DNA of 64,000 nt from NCBI GenBank assembly GCA_046350055.1, contig JAXMBC010000001.1:4154001-4218000 (forward strand), read 5' to 3'. Below the pieces are notes generated by a model. That model saw nothing but the letters and a program-made list of their open reading frames with translations. It did not search any database and had not been told where the DNA came from. The stretch is from JAEUIE01 sp046350055 (GTDB lineage: Bacteria > Planctomycetota > Planctomycetia > Gemmatales > HRBIN36). Each line of letters starts with the position of its first letter. Position 1 is the stretch's first letter. Positions 8,742 to 18,352 of the stretch are shown here, one piece after another. The position numbers and the translations under genes are program-made.

Positions 8742-10253
8742 TTGATGAACAAATTGTCGAAAAGCACCCGCCTGAACCAACTTCGTCGCCACTTCAATAT
8801 CTGGGGCGAAGTAGCGATCATGATCGAAGAACGGTACGTGCTGCCGAAGCAACTTGTAGGCTTTGTCCAGCAGTGGTGAAGTGTGATGCGGTTTACGGAA
8901 GTCGAGGCCCTGGGCTGCTGCCAGCAGTTCGATGCCGATGATTGTGGCAGTGTTTTCGGCCATGTCACGCAGCCGTCGGGCAGCGTAGGTCGCCATGGAA
9001 ACATGGTCTTCCTGGTTGGCAGAGGTAGGCAGGCTGTCGACCGATGCAGGATGAGCCAGCGACTTGTTCTCGCTCACCAGGGCGGCAGCAGTTACCTGGG
9101 CGATCATGAAGCCGCTGTTGACCCCGCCATTTTCCACCAGGAATGGCGGCAGGCCGGACAGGTTATTATCAATGAGCAAGGCAATCCGACGCTCTGCCAG
9201 CGACCCGATCTCAGCCAGGGCCAGTGCAAGATTATCGGCCACGAGGGCCACGGGTTCCGCATGGAAGTTTCCACCGGAGATGATCTCGTTGTCTTCGGCA
9301 AAGATGAGCGGATTGTCGGAAACACCATTGGCTTCCTGGATCAGGATGGATGCGGTATGTCGCACTTGTTCCAGGCACGCCCCCATGACCTGTGGCTGGC
9401 AACGTAGCGAGTAAGGATCCTGTACCTTCTCGCAATCCTGATGTGCTTTCTCGATCTCGCTATGTCCCAGCAGATGACGATAGGCAGCTGCCACATCACG
9501 CTGGCCAGTCAGTCCGCGAACATCGTGGATACGAGGATCGAAAGGTTTGCGACTTCCCTGTGCCGCTTCGACTGACATGGCGCCCGAAACGAGTGCAGCG
9601 TGGAAGATATCCTCCGTGGCCAGAAGTCCTTGAATGGCCAGAGCGGTGGAAACCTGTGTCCCATTCAGCAGTGCCAGTCCTTCCTTGGGGGCGAGCACAA
9701 ATGGGGTTAGCCCCGCTGCAGCCATCGCTTCCTTGCCACTGAGAGTGCGGCCCTGATGCCGGGCTGCACCTTCCCCGATAAGCACTGCCGCCAGGTGGGC
9801 CAGGGGAGCCAGATCACCAGAAGCACCGACAGAGCCTTTCTCTGGAATGATCGGGTAGACCTGCTTGTTGAAGAGGGTAATGAGTGCCTGGATAACCACG
9901 CGGCGAACGCCCGAATAACCACGAGCCAGACTGTTGACCTTGAGCGTGAGTATCAGCCGCACTGCTGCATCATCCAGCGGTTTGCCTACACCTGCAGCAT
10001 GGGAAAGTACGATGCTGCGCTGCAGGAGTTCCAGTTCCTCCGGAGCGATGCGTGTATTGGCAAGCAGGCCGAAGCCCGTATTGACCCCATAGACGGTGCG
10101 GCCTTCGGTGAGCACGCGGTTGACGCATTCCGTGGCTGCATCAATGGCGGGATACGAGCCGGCATCCAGTTCCAGTGTCATGCTGGTGTCACTGGCTATG
10201 GTGCGAAGGTCAGATAGTGATAATTGTCCAGGTGAAAGGAGAAACAGACTCAC
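8736..10253 (-). CDS. hutH: Histidine ammonia-lyase
   Basis: Converts L-histidine to urocanate and ammonia, the first step of histidine degradation. The 505-residue length is normal. The Ala-Ser-Gly triad that cyclises to the MIO cofactor is at residues 144-146 in GSVGASGDLAPLAHL. The tyrosine region VYGVNTGFG near residue 54 is also conserved. It is the last gene of the hutI-hutG-hutU-hutH operon on the minus strand, and its ATG overlaps the hutU stop by four bases. No regulator such as HutC is encoded nearby. Confidence 0.97.
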   Translation of the reverse strand: MSLFLLSPGQLSLSDLRTIASDTSMTLELDAGSYPAIDAATECVNRVLTEGRTVYGVNTGFGLLANTRIAPEELELLQRSIVLSHAAGVGKPLDDAAVRLILTLKVNSLARGYSGVRRVVIQALITLFNKQVYPIIPEKGSVGASGDLAPLAHLAAVLIGEGAARHQGRTLSGKEAMAAAGLTPFVLAPKEGLALLNGTQVSTALAIQGLLATEDIFHAALVSGAMSVEAAQGSRKPFDPRIHDVRGLTGQRDVAAAYRHLLGHSEIEKAHQDCEKVQDPYSLRCQPQVMGACLEQVRHTASILIQEANGVSDNPLIFAEDNEIISGGNFHAEPVALVADNLALALAEIGSLAERRIALLIDNNLSGLPPFLVENGGVNSGFMIAQVTAAALVSENKSLAHPASVDSLPTSANQEDHVSMATYAARRLRDMAENTATIIGIELLAAAQGLDFRKPHHTSPLLDKAYKLLRQHVPFFDHDRYFAPDIEVATKLVQAGAFRQFVHQL

Positions 10254-11920
10254 GATACCTCCTGTATCATTGGGAGATCCAGATGCTGGGCATGGGCAGT
10301 CCGGATGGCAATGTCGTACCCAGCATCCGCATGACGCATGACGCCGGTAGCTGGATCATTCCACAATACCCGTTCGATGCGGCGTGCTGCTTCAGGAGTT
10401 CCATCGCAGACAATCACTACGCCGGCATGCTGGCTGAAGCCCATGCCCACTCCGCCGCCATGATGCAGCGAGACCCACGTCGCACCGCTGGCAGTATTGA
10501 GTAGAGCATTGAGCAGGGGCCAATCGGAGACAGCGTCTGAGCCATCCAGCATGCCTTCGGATTCCCGATTCGGACTAGCAACAGAGCCTGAATCGAGATG
10601 GTCGCGGCCGATGACAATCGGAGCATCCACTTCACCCCGGGCCACCATCTCGTTGAATGCCAGGCCCAGCCGGGCACGGTCCTGCAGGCCTACCCAGCAG
10701 ATACGGGCGGGCAAGCCCTGGAAAGCGATACGCTCACGAGCCATATCAAGCCAGCGATGAAGACTCGGGCGATCGGGGATGAGTTCCTTGACCCTGGCAT
10801 CAGTTCGGTGAATGTCTGCAGGGTTACCAGAGAGAGCGACCCAGCGGAACGGTCCAATACCTTCGCAGAAGAGAGGCCGGATATAGGCAGGCACGAAGCC
10901 GGGAAAGTCGAAAGCGTTCTTCACTCCAGCCTCGAATGCCATCTGACGGATATTGTTGCCATAATCCACTGTGGCTGCACCCCGCTTCTGCAGTTCGAGC
11001 ATCGCCTGAACCTGCACGGCCATGGATGCCTTGGCAGCAGTAATCACGTTCGCTGGTTCGCTCTGTTGCCGGGAACGCCATTCTTCCAGCGACCAGCCCT
11101 GGGGCAGGTAGCCATGGAGAGGGTCGTGAGCACTGGTTTGATCGGTCACCACATCGGGGGTGATGCCGCGGCGGACCAGTTCCTGAAATACATCAGCGGC
11201 ATTGCCGAGCAGACCAATCGAGGTAGGCTTGCTGGCTGACCGGATAAGCTGCAATGCTTCGTCCAGAGTAGCAGCTTGGGCGTCCAGATACCTGGTACGC
11301 AGGCGGTAGGCTATGCGGGTTGGATCGCACTCGACAGCAATCATCGAAAAGCCAGCGAAGACCCCGGCAAGTGGCTGCGCACCACCCATGCCGCCCAGAC
11401 CGCCGGTGAGTATCCATTTGCCTGCAGGGTTACTGGCAAAGTGCCTGCGAGCCATGGCTGCGAAGGTTTCGTAGGTGCCTTGCACGATGCCCTGCGAGCC
11501 GATGTAGATCCAGCTGCCTGCGGTCATCTGACCATACATCATGAGGCCGAGTTTATCGAGCTGATGAAAGTGCTCCCAGGTAGCCCAATGGGGGACCAGG
11601 TTAGAATTGGCGAGCAGCACGCGGGGCGCATCGGCATGCGTGCGAAAGACACCGACCGGTTTGCCCGACTGGATGAGCAAAGTTTCATCCGATTTCAGTC
11701 GCATCAGTACTTGGACGATGGCATCGTAACATTCCCAATTGCGGGCTGCCCTGCCGATTCCGCCATATACCACCAGCTCCTCGGGGCGTTCTGCGACTTC
11801 CCTGTCCAGGTTGTTCATGAGCATCCGCAGGGCTGCCTCGGTTTGCCAGCTCTGGCAACTGAGTACAGTGCCGCGCGAAGCGCGAATGTTACGAGTGGGA
11901 TCCATCCGGGAGAGCGTCAT
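10250..11920 (-). CDS. hutU: Urocanate hydratase (urocanase)
   Basis: Hydrates urocanate to 4-imidazolone-5-propionate with tightly bound NAD+. The 556-residue length matches the family. The glycine-rich NAD-binding stretch GGLGGMGGAQ and the conserved block with the family cysteine (ICWVGLQDRARLGLAFNEMV) are both present, as is YGNNIRQMAFEAG. It overlaps hutH by four bases and follows hutG by a short gap, so it is translated as part of one hut transcript. Confidence 0.97.
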   Translation of the reverse strand: MTLSRMDPTRNIRASRGTVLSCQSWQTEAALRMLMNNLDREVAERPEELVVYGGIGRAARNWECYDAIVQVLMRLKSDETLLIQSGKPVGVFRTHADAPRVLLANSNLVPHWATWEHFHQLDKLGLMMYGQMTAGSWIYIGSQGIVQGTYETFAAMARRHFASNPAGKWILTGGLGGMGGAQPLAGVFAGFSMIAVECDPTRIAYRLRTRYLDAQAATLDEALQLIRSASKPTSIGLLGNAADVFQELVRRGITPDVVTDQTSAHDPLHGYLPQGWSLEEWRSRQQSEPANVITAAKASMAVQVQAMLELQKRGAATVDYGNNIRQMAFEAGVKNAFDFPGFVPAYIRPLFCEGIGPFRWVALSGNPADIHRTDARVKELIPDRPSLHRWLDMARERIAFQGLPARICWVGLQDRARLGLAFNEMVARGEVDAPIVIGRDHLDSGSVASPNRESEGMLDGSDAVSDWPLLNALLNTASGATWVSLHHGGGVGMGFSQHAGVVIVCDGTPEAARRIERVLWNDPATGVMRHADAGYDIAIRTAHAQHLDLPMIQEVS

Positions 11921-11927
11921 ACCAGAG

Positions 11928-12872
11928 TTACCGTGAGAGAGGCCAGTGTTGTAAGAGATGCCAGATCAGCCGCGCAGCTGCACGCACGCAGGTCTGTTGT
12001 TGATCGAGAAGGGGATTGTATTCCACCACATCGGTCAGGAGCAGTTTACCAGACCGGGCTATGTATTCGATCAGTTGCATCAGCACCGGTTGCGGAACAC
12101 CAAGACCTGCAGGTGCACTCACGGCATGCATGACCGAAGGTGGCAGTACATCGAGATCGATGCTGAGGTAGACATGATCGACATTGCCAAGAAACTGATC
12201 CAATGCGTTGCGATGAGGCTCCATGGAGTCCTGCAGTGCCTCATCGATGATCCACGTTGCTCCATAACGTCTGGCATTTTCGAAAAGTGCAGCAGTGTTG
12301 GCAGCAACGGAGATGCCCAGACACAGGTAATTGAATGGAAAGCCTGCCTGCTGTGACCATGTCGCCATCTGCGCGAAAGGGGTGCCCGAATGTGGCTGCT
12401 GTGAAGAACGAAGATCAAAGTGAGCATCGAGATTGATGATGCCCAGTCGGCTGCTGGTGTGCACCGTTCGCAAGGCCTGAAAGCTACCCCAGGCTGTTTC
12501 ATGGCCACCACCAAGGATGATGAGCGGTGCAAATTCCTCCAGAATGCCCGAGGCACGTTGTCGCAGTTGCTCCTGGGCTGTTTCCATCGCATCGTCATGT
12601 GCCAGGATATTGCCAGCATCAAAGAGATCAGAAGAGTGATGCCAGGCGAGGTTTGCCAGTGCCCGCCGGAGAGCATTGGGGCCTGCAGCAGAGCCGATTC
12701 GTCCCAGGTTGCGTTTGACCCCGATATCGCATTCGAATCCGAGCAGGACATGGCCTTGCTGAAACGCATGTGGCTGCCAGGGCTGTACCACCTGATGCCA
12801 GCGGCGTGCTGCTGCACCTTCACATGCAGTATCGTCGCGGCCTGTCCACAACGGCATCTCAGGAGAATGCAT
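11928..12872 (-). CDS. hutG: Formimidoylglutamase (arginase family)
   Basis: Hydrolyses N-formimino-L-glutamate to glutamate and formamide, the last step of the four-enzyme hut route. Dinuclear manganese motifs are GGGHETAWG, NLDAHFDLR and SIDLDVL. I prefer the ATG at 12872 (314 residues) because GAGGG precedes it, whereas the in-frame ATG at 12893 has no ribosome binding site. Either start overlaps the end of hutI. Its presence, with no formiminoglutamate deiminase nearby, says the formamide-releasing variant is used here. Confidence 0.93.
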   Translation of the reverse strand: MHSPEMPLWTGRDDTACEGAAARRWHQVVQPWQPHAFQQGHVLLGFECDIGVKRNLGRIGSAAGPNALRRALANLAWHHSSDLFDAGNILAHDDAMETAQEQLRQRASGILEEFAPLIILGGGHETAWGSFQALRTVHTSSRLGIINLDAHFDLRSSQQPHSGTPFAQMATWSQQAGFPFNYLCLGISVAANTAALFENARRYGATWIIDEALQDSMEPHRNALDQFLGNVDHVYLSIDLDVLPPSVMHAVSAPAGLGVPQPVLMQLIEYIARSGKLLLTDVVEYNPLLDQQQTCVRAAARLIWHLLQHWPLSR

Positions 12873-14094
12873 GGGCTTGCCCTCGATGAACACGAGTATG
12901 CAGTTGACGGAGACCCAGTGAGCAGACCAGTTCTGCAGGATGTTCGATATCCCAGATTAGAAAGTCGGCCTGCTTGCCGGCGGTGAGCGTGCCATGACTG
13001 GCTTCGCGACCCAGAGCTTTCGCTGCATGTCGTGTGGTGCCGAGCAATGCTTCTTCTGGTGAAAGTCCGAAGAGCACAGTAGCCATATTCATGGCCAGCC
13101 GAATGGAGGCAAATGGCGAAGTACCCGGGTTCAGATCAGTCGCTACGGCCAGAGGTACTCCGGCATCCCTGAGAGCTTCCACCGGAGGTTTCTTTTTCTC
13201 ACGCAGGAAGTAATAGGCGCCCGGGAGCAGCGTGGCGACAGTTCCATGTTTGGCCATGGCATCAATACCTAGCTGCTCGAGATACTCCACGTGATCGGCT
13301 GACCAGCCGCCTCGCATCGCCAGGTTGACCGTGCCTCCCGAGTTTGAAAGTTGTTCCATATGCCCCTTGATGGCCAGGCCGTAGCGAAGTGCAGTATCCC
13401 ATATCCGCTCTGCCTGGGCTACGCTGAAGGCAATGTGCTCACAGAATACATCGACCGCCTCAGCTAGCTTCTGTTCCGCAACGGCAGGGATGATCTCTCG
13501 ACAAATGTGATGGACGTAGTCATCGGCACGGCCCTGGTATTCGGGAGGCACTGCGTGGGCAGCCAGCAGAGTTGGAGAAATGTCGACCGGCAATCGCTCG
13601 CCAATCTGCCTGGCGACGCGAAGCTGCTTCAGTTCTGCATCCAACGACAACCCGTAGCCTGACTTGATTTCGATGCAGGTGACACCTTCCCGGAGTAATA
13701 CTTCAGCCCGGGGAAATGAGGCAGCGAGTAGCTCCTCCTCGCTCATCGTCCGCGTGCTGCGTACCGATGAGAGGATACCGCCACCCTGACGTGCCAGTTC
13801 CGCATAGGGCACCCCGCAGAGACGCTGTTCCCATTCCCTGACACGACAACCGCCATAGACGAGATGTGTATGACAATCGATGAAACCCGGTGTGACCCAG
13901 CGCTGCTGAAGATGATGAACCTCAGCACCGGGCGGGATGATGAGCTCCGCTTCTGGTACGATGGCGGAGATCTTCTGACCTGTCACAATGAGAGCATGAT
14001 CGCTGACAATGCCATATGCACCGTTTCGGCTGGCATCGAATGTCGCCAGCCTGCCATGTCGGTAGATGTGAACGGATTGCCCGGGAACCGCCAT
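12859..14094 (-). CDS. hutI: Imidazolonepropionase
   Basis: A cytoplasmic amidohydrolase that opens imidazolone propionate to formiminoglutamate. The zinc motif DCHTHLVYGG, the conserved KSGYGL segment and ATDLNPGTSP (metal-binding aspartate) are visible. An ATG at 14112 is in frame, but GGAGG sits six bases before the ATG at 14094, so I choose the latter (411 residues). First gene of the hut operon; the RluA-type gene ends about 50 bases upstream on the same strand and could share its transcript. Confidence 0.95.
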   Translation of the reverse strand: MAVPGQSVHIYRHGRLATFDASRNGAYGIVSDHALIVTGQKISAIVPEAELIIPPGAEVHHLQQRWVTPGFIDCHTHLVYGGCRVREWEQRLCGVPYAELARQGGGILSSVRSTRTMSEEELLAASFPRAEVLLREGVTCIEIKSGYGLSLDAELKQLRVARQIGERLPVDISPTLLAAHAVPPEYQGRADDYVHHICREIIPAVAEQKLAEAVDVFCEHIAFSVAQAERIWDTALRYGLAIKGHMEQLSNSGGTVNLAMRGGWSADHVEYLEQLGIDAMAKHGTVATLLPGAYYFLREKKKPPVEALRDAGVPLAVATDLNPGTSPFASIRLAMNMATVLFGLSPEEALLGTTRHAAKALGREASHGTLTAGKQADFLIWDIEHPAELVCSLGLRQLHTRVHRGQAHAFS

Positions 14095-14144
14095 CGCATG
14101 CCTCCACTTCATTCAGTATGGCGAGTCGGCTTGCTGATTGCCAG

Positions 14145-14882
14145 CTAATCCACTGGTCTTATCGTTTGCATGGGTGTGTCCCATAGTGCAGGCAACGGTG
14201 CTTCGATGAGCATTGGCTGCTTCGTGATTGGATGCTGGAACTGCAGCAGCCGGGCATGAAGAGCCATAGGTTGAAAGCGGGGATCGCTGACTTTCTCGCC
14301 AAACAGTTCTGAAGAGCCATACTGCATATCGCCCAGTACCGGATGACCCCGGCTGGAGCTTTGCAGCCGAATCTGGTGCGATCGTCCAGTGACGAGTTCG
14401 ATCTCGACCCAGGTATAGTTCTCGCTTGTGCCTTTTACTGCAAGATGCAGGATGGCTTCTTTGGCTTCTGGATGGTCAGCAGACACCAGTTCCGAACGGG
14501 ATTCGCCATCGATCTTACGCATCCAGTTGTGCCAGGTGTCTGGTGATTTCTGGAGCGCGCCATGCAGCAGCGCCCAGTAGCGTTTGCTGACCGTCTTGTT
14601 TTGAAACTGCTCGTGCAATGCGCGGGCAGCTGGCTTGGTCTTGGCGAACACCATCACGCCGGAGACAGGTCGATCCAAGCGATGCGGTACTCCGAGGTAG
14701 GGATGCTTGACGCTGGAGGTGGAGTATTGGAGATACCGCCGAATACGCCATTCGAGGCAATCGATCCCCGGCGGCGCCTGCGTGAGCACGCCATTGGGTT
14801 TATTCACCACGATGCATCGGTCATCTTCCCAAAGAACATCGAAGCCGTGCAGGGGAACACTCCGGGAAAAGCAAGAAGCCAT
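14145..14882 (-). CDS. RluA-family RNA pseudouridine synthase
   Basis: A 245-residue enzyme that isomerises uridine to pseudouridine in rRNA or tRNA. The catalytic aspartate is in the signature HRLDRPVSGVMVFAKT, and GRSHQIRLQ is the second conserved RluA motif. There is no S4 RNA-binding domain, so it resembles RluA/RluC-lite or TruC types; the target base cannot be deduced. The ATG at 14882 lies inside a perfect hairpin (14875-14900), which may limit initiation or mean that a later start is used. Confidence 0.88.
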   Translation of the reverse strand: MASCFSRSVPLHGFDVLWEDDRCIVVNKPNGVLTQAPPGIDCLEWRIRRYLQYSTSSVKHPYLGVPHRLDRPVSGVMVFAKTKPAARALHEQFQNKTVSKRYWALLHGALQKSPDTWHNWMRKIDGESRSELVSADHPEAKEAILHLAVKGTSENYTWVEIELVTGRSHQIRLQSSSRGHPVLGDMQYGSSELFGEKVSDPRFQPMALHARLLQFQHPITKQPMLIEAPLPALWDTPMQTIRPVD

Positions 14883-14900
14883 ATGTTTCCATATGGCTTC
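14875..14900. repeat. Perfect hairpin over the start of the RluA-type gene
   Basis: GAAGCCATATG (14875-14885) pairs completely with CATATGGCTTC (14890-14900), leaving a four-base loop. No run of T follows on either strand, so a classical terminator is unlikely. The minus-strand start codon of the pseudouridine synthase is within the hairpin, so in mRNA the AUG would be base-paired. Seen directly; a regulatory role is inference. Confidence 0.6.
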
Positions 14901-15016
14901 GCGTGAGGTTGGGTAGTTGTCATTACTCCACGACAGCGTTCCAGCACTTCACATGAAAGTCATAGGAATATCGATTATTATTATTGATTGGCAGTCCAGG
15001 TGGATGACACGCTCAG

Positions 15017-15610
15017 TTATCCTGCTCGTTTCGCTTCATACCCTGTAATTTGCTGCTCGAATCGTAACAGGTAACCCAATTCATCCAGATCATTCAGCAG
15101 ACAGGTCTTGGAAAAGCCGTCGACGGGGAAACTGGATCCAGTGCCATCCGGCAAGCTGATTCGTTGCTTTTCCAGATCAATAGTGACTACTGTATCGGGA
15201 GCCTGAGACGTGAGGGCTACCAGCCTGGCATGAAAAGTTACATCATCTGGCTGCACAGGTAACACACCGTTCTTCAGTGCATTGGATTTGAAGATATCGG
15301 CAAATCCCTGTGCCACCACGGCTCGGATTCCCCAGCCGGCCAGGGCCCAGGGGGCATGTTCACGTGATGACCCACAACCGAAGTTGTCACCTGCCAGCAG
15401 TATGGTGCGGCCTTGCTGAGAGGGCTGATTGAGGATGAAGTGAGCCTTGGCTGAGCCATCGGCTTCGTAACGCCAGTCCGCGAAGAGGTTCTTCCCCAGC
15501 CCCAGCTTGTCCGTCACTTTGAGGAAGCGGGCCGGGATGATCTGATCTGTATCAATGTCATTGCGTACCAGCGGAATCATCGCCGACGATAATGTCGTGA
15601 AGCGTGCCAT
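15017..15610 (-). CDS. leuD: 3-isopropylmalate dehydratase, small subunit
   Basis: The swivel-domain subunit (197 residues) that pairs with LeuC to isomerise 2-isopropylmalate to 3-isopropylmalate in leucine synthesis. The family signature GDNFGCGSSREHAPWAL is present, and PLVRNDIDTDQIIPARFL is the usual N-terminal motif. It starts about a dozen bases after the leuC stop and is the last gene of leuA-leuC-leuD. No leuB is found in the window. Confidence 0.96.
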   Translation of the reverse strand: MARFTTLSSAMIPLVRNDIDTDQIIPARFLKVTDKLGLGKNLFADWRYEADGSAKAHFILNQPSQQGRTILLAGDNFGCGSSREHAPWALAGWGIRAVVAQGFADIFKSNALKNGVLPVQPDDVTFHARLVALTSQAPDTVVTIDLEKQRISLPDGTGSSFPVDGFSKTCLLNDLDELGYLLRFEQQITGYEAKRAG

Positions 15611-15621
15611 TCCCTTGTTCC

Positions 15622-17031
15622 TTATTGGAGTAATGTCCGCACATCAGTCACCACGCCCGTGACGGCTGCTGCAGCTGCTGTCAGCGGGCTGGCCAGGAAA
15701 GTGCGGCCACCGGGCCCCTGTCTGCCTTCAAAGTTGCGGTTGCTGGTGCTTACTGCATACTGTCCCGGGCTGAGCTGGTCGCCATTCATGGCAATACACA
15801 TCGAACAGCCACTTTCACGCCATTCTGCACCAGCCGACTTGAAGATGTCAGCAAGGCCTTCAGCTTCGGCTTGTTTCTTGACAACCTGCGAGCCGGGTAC
15901 CACAAGAGTGCGCACCGAACTGGAAACTTTGCGGCCCTTGAACACCCTGGCTGCTTCACGGAGGTCGCTGATGCGGGAGTTGGTACAACTGCCGATGAAG
16001 ACGACATCGATCTTCTGCCCGAGCAAGGGCTTGCCTGCCGGAATGGCCATGTAGTTCATAGCCTTCTCCAGTGAGGCACGCTCTGTACTGTCGTTGACTT
16101 TGGCTGGATCAGGGATCACGCCCGTAATGGGCATTCCCATGCCCGGGTTGGTACCATACGTAATCATCGGCTCGAGTGCATTGGCATCGATGGTGATGCT
16201 TTTGTCATACTTGGCACCGACATCACTTCGCAGTGTCTTCCACTCAGCGATTGCTTTGTCCCATGCAGCTGCTTTAGGGCTGTGCTCTCTTCCCATGAGA
16301 TAGGCGAAGGTGGTGTCATCCGGGGCAACGAGGCCAGCCCGGGCGCCTCCTTCGATAGACATGTTGCAGACCGTCATGCGGCCTTCCATGCTGAGCGAAC
16401 GGATTGCCGAGCCGGTGTACTCAAAGACATGGGCAGTGCCACCTCGAACACCAATCTTAGCCAGCAAGGCGAGGATGATGTCCTTGGGGGAGACCCCAGC
16501 TTTCAACACCCCGTCCACTCGTACTTCAAACGTTCTGGGCTTCCGCTGCAGGAGGCACTGCGTGGCCAGCACATGTTCCACTTCGCTGGTGCCAATGCCA
16601 AACGCCAGTGCCCCAAAGGCACCGTGCGTAGCGGTATGGCTGTCACCACAGACGATGGTTTGCCCCGGTTGCGTCAGTCCCAGTTCCGGTCCGATCACAT
16701 GAACGATCCCCCGATGGGGGCTACCCAGGCCATGCAGCGTGACCCCAAACTCTTTGCAGTTGGCTTCGAGCTTGCGGCACTGCTGGGCTGCCTGGTCGTC
16801 GGCCATCTCCAGCCCATTGCCATAGGTGGGGATGCTATGATCGAGTGTCGCCACCGTACGGTCGGTACGCCGGACTTTGAGACCTCGCCTGCGCAGGCCA
16901 TCAAAAGCCTGTGGCGATGTGACTTCATGCACGAGATGCAAGTCGATATAAATCATCGCCGGAGCACCAGGCTCCTCGTGCACAATGTGGCTATCCCAGA
17001 TCTTGTCGATGATCGTTCGCGGCTGGCTCAT
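15622..17031 (-). CDS. leuC: 3-isopropylmalate dehydratase, large subunit
   Basis: Aconitase-fold subunit of 469 residues. The three [4Fe-4S] cysteines are in VFIGSCTNSRISDLREAA (one) and RESGCSMCIAMNGD (two). VCGDSHTATHGAFGALAFG is the conserved substrate-binding stretch. Start codon is two bases after the leuA stop, so translation is coupled. Acts with LeuD in the second step of the leucine pathway. Confidence 0.97.
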   Translation of the reverse strand: MSQPRTIIDKIWDSHIVHEEPGAPAMIYIDLHLVHEVTSPQAFDGLRRRGLKVRRTDRTVATLDHSIPTYGNGLEMADDQAAQQCRKLEANCKEFGVTLHGLGSPHRGIVHVIGPELGLTQPGQTIVCGDSHTATHGAFGALAFGIGTSEVEHVLATQCLLQRKPRTFEVRVDGVLKAGVSPKDIILALLAKIGVRGGTAHVFEYTGSAIRSLSMEGRMTVCNMSIEGGARAGLVAPDDTTFAYLMGREHSPKAAAWDKAIAEWKTLRSDVGAKYDKSITIDANALEPMITYGTNPGMGMPITGVIPDPAKVNDSTERASLEKAMNYMAIPAGKPLLGQKIDVVFIGSCTNSRISDLREAARVFKGRKVSSSVRTLVVPGSQVVKKQAEAEGLADIFKSAGAEWRESGCSMCIAMNGDQLSPGQYAVSTSNRNFEGRQGPGGRTFLASPLTAAAAAVTGVVTDVRTLLQ

Positions 17032-17033
17032 CG

Positions 17034-18266
17034 TTATCCCACGCTCACAGTCACCCGCACGGGCTTGTTAGTGCCATTGGTGGCACAGCTTGGTACTTCT
17101 TTCATGATCGATACCAGGTCCGCATCGAGGATCAGCTTCTTCTTGTCGGCCAGTGTCTTGAAGCGTGCGAATGCCGTGTCAAGTTCCTGATCAGCCAGCA
17201 CGTGGCCCAGTTCCTCGAGTCTTGCTTTCAGGGCATGCCGGCCAGAGTGTTTGCCGAGTACGAGGTTGGTCTTGCTCACTCCAACCGACTCAGGCCGCAT
17301 GATCTCGTAGGTGCTGGCGTTCTTCAGCATGCCATCCTGATGAATGCCTGCTTCGTGAGCGAAGGCATTGATGCCGACGATAGCCTTGTTGGGCTGAACG
17401 ACGATGCCGGTATGATGCGACACCATCTGGCTCAGCCGGTAAATCTGCGTGGTATCAATCCCTGTCCGCAGGTTGTACACTGGCTTGCGTGTCTGCAGGG
17501 CCATGACCACTTCTTCAAGAGCCGTGTTGCCTGCCCGTTCGCCAATGCCGTTGATAGTCACTTCCGCCTGGCGAGCTCCAGCCCGGATACCTGCCAGACT
17601 ATTGGCCGTGGCCAGGCCCAGGTCATTGTGGCAATGCACTGAAACGATGCAATTGTCGATACCCTTGGTGTTCTTGATGATGCCGCCGATCAACTCACCA
17701 TACTCCTCAGGGATAGTGTAGCCGACGGTATCGGGGATGTTGAGGGTAGTCGCTCCGGCACGAATAACGAGTGCCAGCACTTCGTACAGGAACTTGGGAT
17801 CGCTGCGCCCCGCATCTTCTGGAGAGAATTCGACATCAGCACACAGGGAGCGGGCGTAGCTCACCATTTCCTCTGCCCGCTGCAACACATCCCTGGGCTC
17901 CATTTTCAGCTTGTACTTCATATGGATTTCAGAGGTGGCCAGGAACGTATGAATCCGGGGGTGGGCAGCGTACTGCACTGCTTCCCAGCATTTGTCTATG
18001 TCCGACTTGGCCGTACGAGCAAGACCGCAGATGATGGTGGGTTCACGGCCATTGATGCTGCGGTTGCCCACTGTCCTGGCGATGGTCTTGACAGCTTCCA
18101 GATCATCAGGCGAAGCAGCAGGGAAGCCTGCTTCCATGACATCGATGCCCAGCTCTGCCAGGGCATGGGCAATCTCCAGTTTTTCAGCCGACGTAAGGGT
18201 GGCGCCCGGCGATTGTTCGCCGTCACGCAAGGTCGTGTCAAAGATGCGTACGTAGTCGGTGGCCAT
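17034..18266 (-). CDS. leuA: 2-isopropylmalate synthase lacking the regulatory domain
   Basis: Condenses acetyl-CoA with 2-oxoisovalerate, the committed step to leucine. The TIM-barrel catalytic domain is complete: FDTTLRDGEQSPG at the N terminus, VHCHNDLGLATAN with the metal histidines, and GIGERAGN. The linker with HEAGIHQDGM and LGKHSGRHAL is also present. The chain then stops at 410 residues, whereas most bacterial LeuA proteins are about 500-560 residues and end in the LeuA dimer domain that binds leucine. The stop lies directly before leuC, so no domain remnant follows. Feedback control by leucine through that domain is therefore not expected. Homocitrate or citramalate synthase activity is less likely given leuCD next to it. 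Confidence 0.9.
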   Translation of the reverse strand: MATDYVRIFDTTLRDGEQSPGATLTSAEKLEIAHALAELGIDVMEAGFPAASPDDLEAVKTIARTVGNRSINGREPTIICGLARTAKSDIDKCWEAVQYAAHPRIHTFLATSEIHMKYKLKMEPRDVLQRAEEMVSYARSLCADVEFSPEDAGRSDPKFLYEVLALVIRAGATTLNIPDTVGYTIPEEYGELIGGIIKNTKGIDNCIVSVHCHNDLGLATANSLAGIRAGARQAEVTINGIGERAGNTALEEVVMALQTRKPVYNLRTGIDTTQIYRLSQMVSHHTGIVVQPNKAIVGINAFAHEAGIHQDGMLKNASTYEIMRPESVGVSKTNLVLGKHSGRHALKARLEELGHVLADQELDTAFARFKTLADKKKLILDADLVSIMKEVPSCATNGTNKPVRVTVSVG

Positions 18267-18352
18267 GGCCGATCCTCGGCAAGGAGAGGGAGAGGACTGC
18301 TGAAGGTAGTGTACGCTGTGACTGCATGGGATGCTAGGGGAGTAGCAAGTAA

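Noticed and set aside
11276..12133. Plus-strand open frame of 285 codons over hutU and hutG
   Set aside because: Shadow frame; the minus-strand hut genes are unambiguous.
16282..17190. Plus-strand open frame of 302 codons across leuC and the end of leuA
   Set aside because: Antisense to two conserved genes; no motif, no start signal.
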